Source: Burkholderia sp. (lineage in GTDB: Bacteria; Pseudomonadota; Gammaproteobacteria; Burkholderiales; Burkholderiaceae). From it: a stretch of DNA of 35,323 nucleotides. A program made the translations under genes and the position numbers. The stretch's first letter is position 1, and every line of letters starts with the position of its first letter. The stretch covers positions 1 through 35,323 of the forward strand of contig JAIRVP010000038.1 in the NCBI GenBank assembly GCA_031253835.1. Reading direction: 5' to 3'. The notes under the pieces are model-generated. The model was not told the DNA's origin, did no database searches, and saw only the letters and a program-made list of their open reading frames with translations. Shown here piece by piece: positions 1 to 8,203 of the stretch.

Positions 1-3000
1 TTCGTCGTGCTCAGGCCGGTGGACAGCGAACCGATGCCCGTCGAGGTCGACGTCGACAGCGAGTTGACGTTGCTGTTCGTCGTGCTGAGGCCTGTCGACA
101 GCGAGTTGATCGCGGTCGACGTCGACGTGGACAGCGAGGCTACGTTGCTGTTCGTCGCGCTCAGGCCGGTCGACAGCGACGCGACGTTCGACGCGACGGA
201 CGTCGACAGCGAGTTGACCGCGTTGTTCGTCGCGTTGAGCTGGCTGCCATTGATCGCGTCCGTGCTCGTGGCCGAAACACGGCCCGCAGCGACGTTCGCA
301 ATCTGGCGTTCCGCGCCCGGCGCGCCGACACTGACCACACCCACCGGCGACGTACCGAAGAGCGGGTACGTGATGCCGCCAACCGTCATGCTCGACACAC
401 CGACAGCGTTACCCGTGACCGAGTTCGCACCGAGCGCGATCGAGTTGGCGACGTTGGCCAGTGCGTTCGAGCCGATGGCGAGCGAATCGGCGGCGCTCGC
501 CGTTGCACTCGAGCCGTAGGCCTGCGCGCCGACGGCACCTGCCGCGGCCTTGTTGCCGAGTGCGATCGTGTTGTCCGCGGTGGCCTGGTTCGAGCTGCCG
601 AGTGCGAGCGCGCTGGCGCCTTTTGCCGTGTTCGCGTTGCCGAGCGCCACTGCGCCGTTGCCGGTCGCCGTGTCGTTCGCGCCCATCGCCACCGCACCGG
701 TGCCCGTCGCGATGCTCGGGTCGCCGATCGCGACCGCGCCGTCGCCGGACGCCGTGTTGCCGGAACCGATCGACACCGCCTTGCCGCCCGTTGCCGATGC
801 GTTCTGGCCGATCGCGACCGCGCCTGCCGTCTGCGCGTTCGAGCCGTCGCCGACTGCCACGCTGCTGGCGCCAGCCGCGCTGGCGTTCACGCCGGCTGCG
901 AGGGCGTTGGTGCCCGTTGCGCCGTCGTTGCTGTAGTTGGCTTGCTGCACGCCGTTGTCATTGACGCTGTAATAGTGCGTCTTCGCGGCATTGATTGCCG
1001 TCGAAGTCGACGTGGACAGCGACGACACCGAGCTGTTCGTGCTGCTCAGGCCAGTCGACAGCGAGCCGATGCCGGTCGACGCGGAGGTCGACAGCGACAC
1101 GATCGTGCTGTTCGTGCTGCTCAGGCCGGTGGACAGCGAGCTGAGTCCGGTCGAAGCCGACGTGGACAGCGACGTGATTGAACTGTTGGCCGAGGACAGG
1201 CCTGTCGAGGCCGACGTGGACAGCGACGAAATGGCGCTGGTCGCACTGCCGACCTGTTGAGCGACCGAATAAAGCTGGCTACCGTTGATCGCGTCAGTAC
1301 TGGTCGAGGTCACCTGGCCAGCGGCGATGTTCGTGATTTGTCGCTCGTTTCCAGCGCTACCGACGCTAACGGTGCCGACCGGCGCGATCCCTGCGAATCC
1401 GCCGAACGTCACGCCGTTGACGGTCGCACTGCTCGTGGGATTGGCTGCACCGGTCTGCGATTTGGCGCCGAGCGCGACGGAGTTGTTCGTGCCGGCGACA
1501 GCCCCGGGGCCGATGGCGACGGCGTCGGTGCCGGTCGCGGTGCTGTCGGGGCCCGTCGAGTTCGCGTGGAAGTACTTGATGCCCTGGCTGTTGATGTTGT
1601 CGATCGCCGAGCCGACGCTGTTGGCGGTGGTCGTCGTGCCGTCCGCCTTGTAGGTCGTATATGCCGGAGCGGAGACGGTCCCGGTCGTCGGGTTGTATGT
1701 GGCCCCGCCGCCGAGCGCCGATGCCGCGCTGGTGCCGAGGTTGTTCATCTTGGTCGTGACCGTGCTCAGGCCGGTCGACAGCGAACCGATGCCGGTCGAG
1801 GTCGACGTCGACAGCGACGTGATCGAGCTGTTCGCCGAGGACAGACCCGTCGAGGTCGATGTCGACAACGACATGATCGAACTGTTCGCCGAGGACAACC
1901 CCGTCGAGGTCGACGTCGACAGCGACGTGATCGAGCTGTTCGCCGAGGACAGACCCGTCGAGGTCGACGTCGACAGCGACGTGATCGAGCTGTTCGCCGA
2001 GGACAACCCCGTCGAGGTCGACGTCGACAGCGACGTGCTCGAACTGTTCGCCGAGGACAGACCCGTCGAGGTCGACGTCGACAACGACGTGATCGAACTG
2101 TTCGCCGAGGACAACCCCGTCGAGGTCGACGTCGACAGCGACGTGATCGAACTGTTCGCCGACGACAGGCCCGTCGAGGTCGACGTCGACAGCGACGTGA
2201 TCGAGCTGTTCGCCGAGGACAGACCCGTCGAGGTCGACGTCGACAGCGACTTGATCGAACTGTTCGCCGAGGACAATCCCGTCGAGGTCGACGTCGACAG
2301 CGACGAAATCGAGCTGTTCGCGGACGACAGACCGGTCGACGCCGATGTCGACAGGCTCGCGATGCTCGACGTCGTCGTGCTCGCGACCGAATAAAGCTGG
2401 CTGCCGTTGATGGCGTCGGTGCTGGTCTGGCTGACGAGGCCAGCCGCGACGTTCTGGATGCGGCGTTCCAGCCCTGCGTTCCCGACGCTGACGACACCGC
2501 CCGCCGAGGTGGAACCCGCGAAGTTGCCGAATGTCTGACCGCCAATCGTCGCATTGCCGACGGTGGTGGTGCCGCCGGACGTCGAAGTCGATATGCTGCT
2601 CGTCAACGACATGTACCCGAGCGCGACCGAATTCACAACGTTCGCAACTGAACCACCGCCGATTGCGACTGCGTAGCCACTCGAGGCGACCGCCGCGCCT
2701 ACACCGCTGCCAAGGGGGGCACTACCGATCGCGACCGAACCATTCCCGGTCGCGTTCGCAGCGGCCCCAAGTGCCGTAGCAGCATCCCCTGTGCCTTTCG
2801 CATTGCTGCCAAGTGCGACACTGTTCTCCCCGCTTGCTAGCGTAGGCCCCGTGGTGTTCGCCGTACCAATCGCAATCGAATTCGTTCCTGATGCAGTGGG
2901 CTGGTAAGTGCCACTCCCCCCCGACCCGATAGCAATGGAGCTTGCTCCACCGGTCGTGCCCCCACCTGCCGAGTACTGGGCGTGCGCCAAATCATTAACC

Positions 3001-3143
3001 ACGGTGCCGGCGATAAGCACCCCTACGGCAATTACGCGGACAACGACCGATTTATTGGATTTTCCTCGCGCAGTCGATATTTCCGATGCCGCGACCCACG
3101 CACCAATTGCCTCATTCCAAATACTGCGATATACACGATTCAT
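1..3143 (-). CDS. Trimeric autotransporter adhesin (YadA/BpaA-like), 5' part, truncated by window edge
   Basis: The minus strand is open from an ATG at 3143 to the left edge, giving 1047 codons with no stop. Upstream is AAAGGG, 6 nt before ATG. The protein opens with an extended signal peptide region (MNRVYRSIWNEAIGAWVAAS), then a hydrophobic segment near residues 33-50 and likely cleavage after AHA at about 55. Next come YadA-type head repeats (SxAIGxxA) and a neck with TDAINGSQLYSVAS near 240-255. A long Ser/Thr stalk of 18-residue repeats covers about 266-445. A second head carries a KYFHANS motif near 530. A third begins with KTHYYSVNDNGVQQ near 720, and more stalk follows to the edge. 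Proteins of this family trimerise, anchor through a C-terminal YadA barrel (outside this window) and mediate adhesion, aggregation or serum resistance. Forward ORFs here are antisense shadows of the repeats. Confidence 0.93.
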   Translation of the reverse strand, partial: MNRVYRSIWNEAIGAWVAASEISTARGKSNKSVVVRVIAVGVLIAGTVVNDLAHAQYSAGGGTTGGASSIAIGSGGSGTYQPTASGTNSIAIGTANTTGPTLASGENSVALGSNAKGTGDAATALGAAANATGNGSVAIGSAPLGSGVGAAVASSGYAVAIGGGSVANVVNSVALGYMSLTSSISTSTSGGTTTVGNATIGGQTFGNFAGSTSAGGVVSVGNAGLERRIQNVAAGLVSQTSTDAINGSQLYSVASTTTSSIASLSTSASTGLSSANSSISSLSTSTSTGLSSANSSIKSLSTSTSTGLSSANSSITSLSTSTSTGLSSANSSITSLSTSTSTGLSSANSSITSLSTSTSTGLSSANSSSTSLSTSTSTGLSSANSSITSLSTSTSTGLSSANSSITSLSTSTSTGLSSANSSIMSLSTSTSTGLSSANSSITSLSTSTSTGIGSLSTGLSTVTTKMNNLGTSAASALGGGATYNPTTGTVSAPAYTTYKADGTTTTANSVGSAIDNINSQGIKYFHANSTGPDSTATGTDAVAIGPGAVAGTNNSVALGAKSQTGAANPTSSATVNGVTFGGFAGIAPVGTVSVGSAGNERQITNIAAGQVTSTSTDAINGSQLYSVAQQVGSATSAISSLSTSASTGLSSANSSITSLSTSASTGLSSLSTGLSSTNSTIVSLSTSASTGIGSLSTGLSSTNSSVSSLSTSTSTAINAAKTHYYSVNDNGVQQANYSNDGATGTNALAAGVNASAAGASSVAVGDGSNAQTAGAVAIGQNASATGGKAVSIGSGNTASGDGAVAIGDPSIATGTGAVAMGANDTATGNGAVALGNANTAKGASALALGSSNQATADNTIALGNKAAAGAVGAQAYGSSATASAADSLAIGSNALANVANSIALGANSVTGNAVGVSSMTVGGITYPLFGTSPVGVVSVGAPGAERQIANVAAGRVSATSTDAINGSQLNATNNAVNSLSTSVASNVASLSTGLSATNSNVASLSTSTSTAINSLSTGLSTTNSNVNSLSTSTSTGIGSLSTGLSTT
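1807..2346 (-). repeat. Ten tandem 54-bp repeats encoding the 18-residue adhesin stalk
   Basis: Ten consecutive in-frame 54-bp units encode variants of LSTSTSTGLSSANSSI.S, with only a few substitutions per unit. The near identity at DNA level allows unit gain or loss by recombination without breaking the frame. Such a change would alter the length of the coiled-coil stalk. Less regular relatives of the repeat lie at about 995-1250 and 1-235, between heads. Confidence 0.9.
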
Positions 3144-3449
3144 TTTCGCCCTTTCTCGCAATCAAGAATATCAAATAGACAATCGACCGCGCAAATTATT
3201 AAATTCAAGCCAATTAGTTTTTAGATGCCATAAAATTCAAGACAACCTAAAAACACTCAATTCGCCAAGAAAAACCGGCAGCACACCGAATAAAAATTTA
3301 ATTATTTAAATAGCCTTCCGGGTACTTCTCACAGTACACATTCACCTATCGCAGCCAGCGCCGACGCTCTTCTCGATCACGACGACTCCATAGCCGCTCA
3401 CGGCACCGCTCCAATTTCCGATGCCTCAACCACCCACAAGGAATCACTC

Positions 3450-3470
3450 GGCAAAAAGGTTCCTTTGGAG
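3450..3470. repeat. Candidate recombinase or regulatory site 1 (quasi-palindrome)
   Basis: Contains CAAAAAGGTTCCTTT at 3452-3466, with the palindromic core AAAGG-TT-CCTTT. A two-base centre flanked by short A-rich arms is the general layout of serine-invertase crossover sites, although the Hin/Gin consensus has AAACC-NN-GGTTT. Matches site 2 in inverted orientation at 14 of 15 positions. Confidence 0.4.
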
Positions 3471-3555
3471 GCATTCTTCGTTCTGAAGGAGCGCTGCCCT
3501 GTAAGTGATTGTTTCGTCAATGAAAGTTGGCAGGTCGCGCGAGGCATGGGAGGGC

Positions 3556-3577
3556 GGCAAAAAGGAACCCTTTTGTC
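3556..3577. repeat. Candidate recombinase or regulatory site 2 (quasi-palindrome)
   Basis: Contains AAAGGAACCCTTTTG at 3561-3575, the near-exact reverse complement of site 1, about 108 bp away. The centre is AA here and TT in site 1, so the pair is in inverted orientation relative to the central dinucleotide. The outer arm GGCAAAAAGG is however shared in direct orientation, so a resolvase-type or regulator-binding arrangement is also possible. Confidence 0.4.
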
Positions 3578-3819
3578 TAGTAGAATTTGTGTAACTTCAC
3601 ACACCTTGACAATGTGAAAAATCCGCAGAAGCCGATTTGCCCCTATAGCGACGAGCCTGTGGTCGGCCTGACTCCAGAAAACCGGCAGCGGTTTTTCAAG
3701 GACACCTTCGGCACGAAGGCAGCGCCTGGATCACCCGTACACACAGCACGCGGGACAAAAGAATCAACCTTTGCATGCTCGCCGCGCCTGTTTGGCGGGC
3801 CATTCTTCGGAGGAGTCGG

Positions 3820-4365
3820 ATGTTAATCGGGTACGCCAGAGTGTCGACAGATGAACAACATCTCGATCTTCAGGTCGACGCACTTCGAAACGCCGGTTGC
3901 GGCGAGATCTTCATCGATCAGGGGATTTCCGGGACCAAGTTTTCGCGGCCTGGCCTCGATTCGGCGCTGGGCCGGCTTTCCCCCGGAGATTGCCTCATGG
4001 TGTGGCGGCTGGATCGTCTCGGCCGCTCTTTGGGAAAGTTGATAGATCTCGTCAGTGATCTTGAGGAGCGCGGGATTGAGTTTGAATCCCTGACCGAATC
4101 CATCAACACCAAGTCGTCCAGCGGACTACTGGTATTTCACATGATGGCGGCACTGGCCCAGTTTGAAAGAAATCTGATTAGCGAGCGAACACGCGCCGGC
4201 ATGGCAGCCGCACGCGCGCGCGGTATTTCGTTAGGGAGAAAGCCGGCATTAAACAAGGAGCAGCGCATACTGGCGCTAGAGTTACTTCAGAACAAATCAA
4301 TTTCCGAAGTAGCATCCTATTTTGACGTAAATCCAAGAACAGTAAAAAGAATCATAAGCAGGTGA
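3820..4365 (+). CDS. Small serine recombinase (Hin/resolvase family)
   Basis: 181 residues, the usual length for DNA invertases and resolvases. The start at 3820 is preceded by GGAGGAG and begins MLIGYARVSTDEQ, where S9 is the predicted nucleophile that attacks DNA. The catalytic domain continues through GISGTKFSRPGL, the arginine-rich WRLDRLGRS and the dimerisation-helix region FERNLISERTRAGM. A C-terminal helix-turn-helix (SISEVASYFDVNPRTVKRI) should choose the DNA site. It is divergent from the adhesin and convergent with a second recombinase 51 bp away. The family performs site-specific inversion or resolution; which applies here cannot be told from the protein. A longer upstream start at 3775 lacks the family N-terminus and was rejected. 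Confidence 0.92.
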   Translation: MLIGYARVSTDEQHLDLQVDALRNAGCGEIFIDQGISGTKFSRPGLDSALGRLSPGDCLMVWRLDRLGRSLGKLIDLVSDLEERGIEFESLTESINTKSSSGLLVFHMMAALAQFERNLISERTRAGMAAARARGISLGRKPALNKEQRILALELLQNKSISEVASYFDVNPRTVKRIISR

Positions 4366-4416
4366 TTTTAAAATAACCTACCCGAAAATTTATTCATAAG
4401 TTATTGCATCGCCACC

Positions 4417-4980
4417 CTATGAATCCGACTGATTTTCACGCGACATATAACGCCCCAGAGTCCTATAGTCAATATTCATGATCTTTGCAACCTCCGCTTT
4501 GCTGTGCTTCTCCAGCAATTCGAACATTCGAACCCGTTGCTCTGCATCGAGCACACGTGGCCGTCCAAGCCGCTTCCCCCTACTTCTGGCACTGGCAAGC
4601 CCGGCACGCGTTCTTTCACTTATCAGCGCCCTTTCAAATTCAGCCAGAGCCGCGATCAAATGAAATGTAAACCGCCCCACCGGAGAGCCGGTATCGATGC
4701 TTTCCGTCAGGGATACAAAATGAACCTTGGCCTCCCGAAAGCTGTTTATTAGCGATATCAGATTGATTAGGGAGCGGCCCAGTCTATCCAGTCGCCACAC
4801 AACAATCGTTGTTCCCGCAACCGCTGCCTCAAGAGCGTGATTCAATCCGGGCCTTTGAAAGCTAGCGCCAGAAATACCCTGATCGGAGAAAATAACGTCG
4901 CATCCGTATGCTTGCAGAGCATCGATTTGCATGTCCAGGTGCTGCTCATCGCTTGACACTCGGGCATAGCCGATTTTCAT
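4417..4980 (-). CDS. Second small serine recombinase (Hin/resolvase family)
   Basis: 187 residues beginning MKIGYARVSSDEQHLDMQ, with S9 as the predicted catalytic serine. It has the same WRLDRLGRS and FERALISERTRAGL blocks as its neighbour and a C-terminal helix-turn-helix (SKAEVAKIMNIDYRTLGRY). GAGGAG lies 7 nt before the ATG. The two recombinases are clearly paralogous in the catalytic domain but differ in the DNA-binding end, so they may recognise different sites. They converge, each transcribed from its own flank. Both look intact, with all family blocks in order. The pairing of two recombinases beside a surface adhesin suggests, but does not show, a switchable locus. Confidence 0.92.
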   Translation of the reverse strand: MKIGYARVSSDEQHLDMQIDALQAYGCDVIFSDQGISGASFQRPGLNHALEAAVAGTTIVVWRLDRLGRSLINLISLINSFREAKVHFVSLTESIDTGSPVGRFTFHLIAALAEFERALISERTRAGLASARSRGKRLGRPRVLDAEQRVRMFELLEKHSKAEVAKIMNIDYRTLGRYMSRENQSDS

Positions 4981-5588
4981 GCCTCACTCCTCTTGAGGAC
5001 TGTAGTGGATTTCTTGCGCATCAATTTATTTCACAAAACAAATGTAATAAAACCAAAATTTTACGACCACGTACCGAAATCGAATTTCCGGTTCCGCCAG
5101 AACGCCACCAGTCGCCCCCTCTTCGGAACCAGCGCCGCACTTCCTCATATCAAACACGATGCGTGCATTGCTGCCGCAATACCCCCTGGAGAAGGGTTCG
5201 ACTGACAAAGGCCGCCCCACCTCCCATTGCTCGAATCTTGTAAATCGAACCGGCCGCGCGTCGCGTTCTCGCAACGAATGTGCGTGCCGACGGCACCGTC
5301 TTGTGCCACAAGCCGCACATGGAATCGCAGATATCGGTTATTTTTTATTAATATGGAATGCAAACTAATACATCAAATGCACCATTCCAATTCCGTTTAT
5401 TTACACACATCACTTCATAAATACCGTTCGGAGTTCTTAACTTTACAGCCAGCACCCCTTCCCGAGCACTGGATTAACGACGCGGATATTCTCTAAAGCG
5501 AACCAGCTGCCGACTGATTCGCGGTCGCCGCGACGCACCTGAAAACCATACGCGCGCCATCGGTATGCCTGGATGACGGAAGTCACGA
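4981..5588. other. Intergenic region downstream of the GntR gene, no convincing gene
   Basis: About 600 bp, AT-rich near 5010-5070 and 5340-5440. The short ORFs here overlap on both strands and resemble nothing I know. Reading minus from the GntR end, a stretch at 5446-5570 (YGFQVRRGDRESVGSW and following) has a protein-like composition and could be the tail of a lost gene. This is not firm enough to call a pseudogene. Confidence 0.4.
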
Positions 5589-6248
5589 CTATTCCTGATA
5601 CTTCTGCTGCTCCCTCAGCGCGTTGACGACAACCTCTGCTGACTCGAGCACGTGTTGCTCGATCAATCCACATGCGCGCTCGACGTCGCGGTCGCGGATA
5701 GCATCGAGGATCTGTCGATGCTCCCGTTGCGACTGGGGATCCCAATTTGTGCTCCCAGCGGTTGCATACATATAACGCAGACGGGCCACATGCAATTCAT
5801 CAATCGCGCGCAGCAACCTCGGCATGCCACATGGCCGCGACACCGCTTCGTGAAATGCGCGGTTGCAACTCTCCCAAGTCTCTATATTCGTGGCGTGACT
5901 GGCTTGCTCGATTGCAGCTATCGCGTTATCGATATCATTTTCCGAGATCAGCGGGACCGCCACGCGCATCGCGAGCGTTTCCAATGCCGCGCGCATTTTC
6001 GTGATCTCTATGATGGACGCCTCGTCAAGATGTACGACTTTGACGCCCTTGCGAGGTTCGCTGAGCACCAGCCCTTGAGATTCAAGTCGACGGAATGCTT
6101 CGCGTACAGGCACATGACTTATATTGAACTCGCTGGCAAACGCATCCTGTCTCAACCATTCGCCCGGCTTTAACACGCCTTTGACAATACGATCGGCCAA
6201 TATCCGTGTAATCCTGTCCTGCAATGTCATATCTGTTAGTGTATTCAT
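5589..6248 (-). CDS. GntR family regulator, FadR/FCD subfamily
   Basis: 219 residues. An N-terminal winged helix-turn-helix spans about 8-72 (LKPGEWLRQDAFASEFNISH then VPVREAFRRLESQGL). An all-helical FCD effector domain follows to about 205. FCD domains usually bind a metal and small organic acids. Candidate ligands here are the histidines in NRAFHEAV, REHRQIL and IEQHVLES. The residue four before the first His is Asn where Asp is common. The gene starts 21 bp after the stop of the ammonia-lyase gene, so the two are probably one transcript and this protein a local, perhaps autoregulated, repressor. The likely operator is the palindrome at 7932-7951. It is not the HutC-type regulator usual for histidine utilisation. 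No clear Shine-Dalgarno sequence is visible at the chosen start. Confidence 0.88.
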   Translation of the reverse strand: MNTLTDMTLQDRITRILADRIVKGVLKPGEWLRQDAFASEFNISHVPVREAFRRLESQGLVLSEPRKGVKVVHLDEASIIEITKMRAALETLAMRVAVPLISENDIDNAIAAIEQASHATNIETWESCNRAFHEAVSRPCGMPRLLRAIDELHVARLRYMYATAGSTNWDPQSQREHRQILDAIRDRDVERACGLIEQHVLESAEVVVNALREQQKYQE

Positions 6249-6269
6249 ACGAAATTCGCTCGACGGAAG

Positions 6270-7910
6270 TCAAGTCATCGTTTCAATATTCTTGAAAAGA
6301 GGATCGCACACGGCTTCGACAGCATGCTTGAATGTGCCGTCGATCACCATCGCCCTTACTGCTTCCAAATCGTCATGTACCCATCTGTCGTCGCCGAGTG
6401 TCGCGGGTACCTTCTTCCGAAGCGCCTGAAGAGCTGCGGCGGTGCCGCGTCCAAGCCTATGTTCCTTGAGGTGCGGCTCCGACAAATCGAGTGCCTGCGC
6501 GGCCACTAGAAACTCGGCCGCGACGATCGCTTGCGTATTCTCAACGACTGTCCGGGAGCGACGCGCGGCAAAGCAGGAGTTGCTGACATGATCTTCGGTA
6601 TTGCCCTTTGCCGGCAGACTGATTGTGCTGGCAGGACTGCATAGTCCCACATTCTCGAGAACCAGACCCGTACCCATGCTTTGAATGACCGAAAAGCCAG
6701 TGTTGATGCCCGGACGCTCCGCAATCAGGTTGGTTGGCAATCCATAGTTACATGCGGCATCGATGAGCCGCGCGGTACGCCTGTCACAGATCGCACCGAG
6801 GTCGGTTACGGCGAGAGCCAGAAGATCCATGGCTTGCGCGATATATTGCCCATGAAAATGCCCGCAAGAGACCACGTCGTATCCGCCGCTCTGATCGGAA
6901 AATATCAGAGGATTGTCGGTTGCACTGTTCAATTCGACGCTTAGGATGCCATCGATGTAGTCGAGCGCGTCCAGTACGGGACCGTAAACCTGCGGCGCAC
7001 AGCGCAAGGAATATGCATCCTGGATGCGGGGCTCGATCATGGATGCGTCCGCGCCGGCATCCAGCCGGACCTGGCGCGCTGCCTCTGTGCAACGACCGCT
7101 GCCGGAGACGATAGTGCGAACTGCTGCGGCAATTTGGCGTTGCCCACGATGTGGCCGAGCCAACATCGCACGGTCCTCGAAGCAGGCCAATTCACCGCGT
7201 AAAGCCTCAAGCGTCATGACAAGCGAAATGGTCGCATCGGTCAATAGTGCCCGCGCGTCGCGCGCCGCCAGCACCGCATAAGCCAACGATGCAGTGGCGC
7301 CATTGATCAGCGCCGTGGCGTCTTTGGCTTGCACATCCATGGTTGGGGGCAACCCCGCACGCTCAAAAGCGACTGGAGCCGGCACGACGCCGCCCTGAAA
7401 CACGACCCGGCTCTCGGCCATGCCCATGAGCGCGGCCGTCATTATGGCAAGTGGCGCCAGATCGCCGCTCGCCCCCACACTGCCTTTGGCCGCGATGACG
7501 GGGACGATGCCGTGATTGAGCATCTCCAGCAACCTGTCGACAATCGCGACCCGCACACCCGAATGGTTGCCGGCAAAGGCGTTGGCTCTTATTGCCATCA
7601 TGGCCCGGACGACTTCGGACGGCATGGACTCCCCGGTGCTTGCAGAGTGCGAGCGCACCAGATTCCGCTGAAAGACCGCAATCTCTTCACTTCCAATCCG
7701 TCGATTCTTGAGACTTCCGACCCCCGTATTGAATGCATACATCAAGGGGGCGGAATCGTTGAGCCACGTCTCCTCGATATAGTCTCGCGTTGCCTGCAGC
7801 GCCGTGCGTGATTCGGATGCCAACTCGACCCGGGCGCATCCACGCGAGATCGCGATCACGGCGTCGGGGGTAAGCGCGGCGCCGTTGAGTGTAATCGTCT
7901 GCTGTCGCAT
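6270..7910 (-). CDS. Aromatic amino acid ammonia-lyase, histidine ammonia-lyase-like
   Basis: 546 residues, slightly longer than typical HutH. The start at 7910 is preceded by GGAGG; an in-frame ATG at 7925 lies upstream of that site and was rejected. ASG at 147-149 (GSVGASGDLAPLA) forms the MIO electrophilic cofactor by self-cyclisation. YAFNTGVG at 58-65 supplies the catalytic tyrosine, and the QRNLVRSHS block keeps the histidine found in histidine- and tyrosine-type lyases. The expected reaction is non-oxidative removal of ammonia from an aromatic amino acid, such as histidine to urocanate. No urocanase, imidazolonepropionase or HutC lies nearby, so this is not a standard hut operon. The family also includes tyrosine and phenylalanine lyases and aminomutases, so the substrate is uncertain. 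It is the first gene of a two-gene unit with the GntR regulator. Confidence 0.9.
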   Translation of the reverse strand: MRQQTITLNGAALTPDAVIAISRGCARVELASESRTALQATRDYIEETWLNDSAPLMYAFNTGVGSLKNRRIGSEEIAVFQRNLVRSHSASTGESMPSEVVRAMMAIRANAFAGNHSGVRVAIVDRLLEMLNHGIVPVIAAKGSVGASGDLAPLAIMTAALMGMAESRVVFQGGVVPAPVAFERAGLPPTMDVQAKDATALINGATASLAYAVLAARDARALLTDATISLVMTLEALRGELACFEDRAMLARPHRGQRQIAAAVRTIVSGSGRCTEAARQVRLDAGADASMIEPRIQDAYSLRCAPQVYGPVLDALDYIDGILSVELNSATDNPLIFSDQSGGYDVVSCGHFHGQYIAQAMDLLALAVTDLGAICDRRTARLIDAACNYGLPTNLIAERPGINTGFSVIQSMGTGLVLENVGLCSPASTISLPAKGNTEDHVSNSCFAARRSRTVVENTQAIVAAEFLVAAQALDLSEPHLKEHRLGRGTAAALQALRKKVPATLGDDRWVHDDLEAVRAMVIDGTFKHAVEAVCDPLFKNIETMT

Positions 7911-7931
7911 GGATTCCTCCGTCAAGTTTCG

Positions 7932-7963
7932 ATAGATAATAGATTATCTATGATTTGTGTCAA
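7932..7963 (-). promoter_or_regulatory. Sigma-70 promoter with embedded 20-bp palindromic operator
   Basis: On the minus strand, TTGACA (7958-7963) is followed by a 16-bp spacer and TATTAT (7936-7941). A perfect inverted repeat, ATAGATAAT with a two-base centre at 7932-7951, covers the -10 and part of the spacer. A repressor bound there would block RNA polymerase. The co-transcribed GntR protein is the obvious candidate, which is inference from position. Confidence 0.75.
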
Positions 7964-8203
7964 GAACGGAGTGAGCACTGCGTCCCTCAAGACGCGTTCC
8001 TTTGCGGCAAGGGCTCGGTGATCTCAATCACGATGAAAACAACGGGGGCCGAAAGCGCTGCAAGAAGAGGTGCCGGCGCCTACGATGCAATCGCGCTCTA
8101 CCAGGACGATGCCGCGGAGCGCTTCACCGACCTGTTAGGCTTTCCCGCCGGTCAGGGGAGCCGCTCCGGCCCCCGAAATTCTGCCGTCGTCCGGAAGCGC
8201 CCC
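7964..8203. other. Gap between lyase promoter and IclR gene, possible gene fragment
   Basis: A forward reading frame from ATG 8032 encodes about 50 residues with protein-like composition (YDAIALYQDDAAERFTDLLG). It then runs antisense into the IclR gene without its own stop, so it may be the remains of a truncated gene. I do not recognise the family and see no ribosome-binding site. Confidence 0.25.

Larger units (their letters stand above)
3144..3819. other. Upstream region shared by the adhesin and the first recombinase
   Basis: The 676 bp between two divergent genes are clearly less GC-rich than the surroundings, especially 3160-3320. I see no convincing gene; a 68-codon minus ORF at 3398-3604 has no family resemblance. 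The adhesin promoter should lie here. A weak candidate on the minus strand is TTGCGC, 18 bp, TATTCT just upstream of the ribosome-binding site. Two related quasi-palindromes sit at 3452-3466 and 3561-3575. The direct repeat AAATTCAAG(C/A)CAA occurs twice about 30 bp apart near 3200-3245. Confidence 0.5.

Noticed and set aside
1807..2346. Regular repeats that could suggest a CRISPR array
   Set aside because: The repeats are contiguous 54-bp units without spacers and encode an 18-residue protein repeat.
1257..2651. Long forward frame rich in arginine-glutamine repeats over the adhesin
   Set aside because: It is the antisense of the 54-bp stalk repeats; the minus frame encodes a coherent adhesin from 3143 to the edge.
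3398..3604. 68-codon minus frame upstream of the recombinase
   Set aside because: No family resemblance or ribosome-binding site, and it spans the inverted sites, which suits non-coding DNA better.
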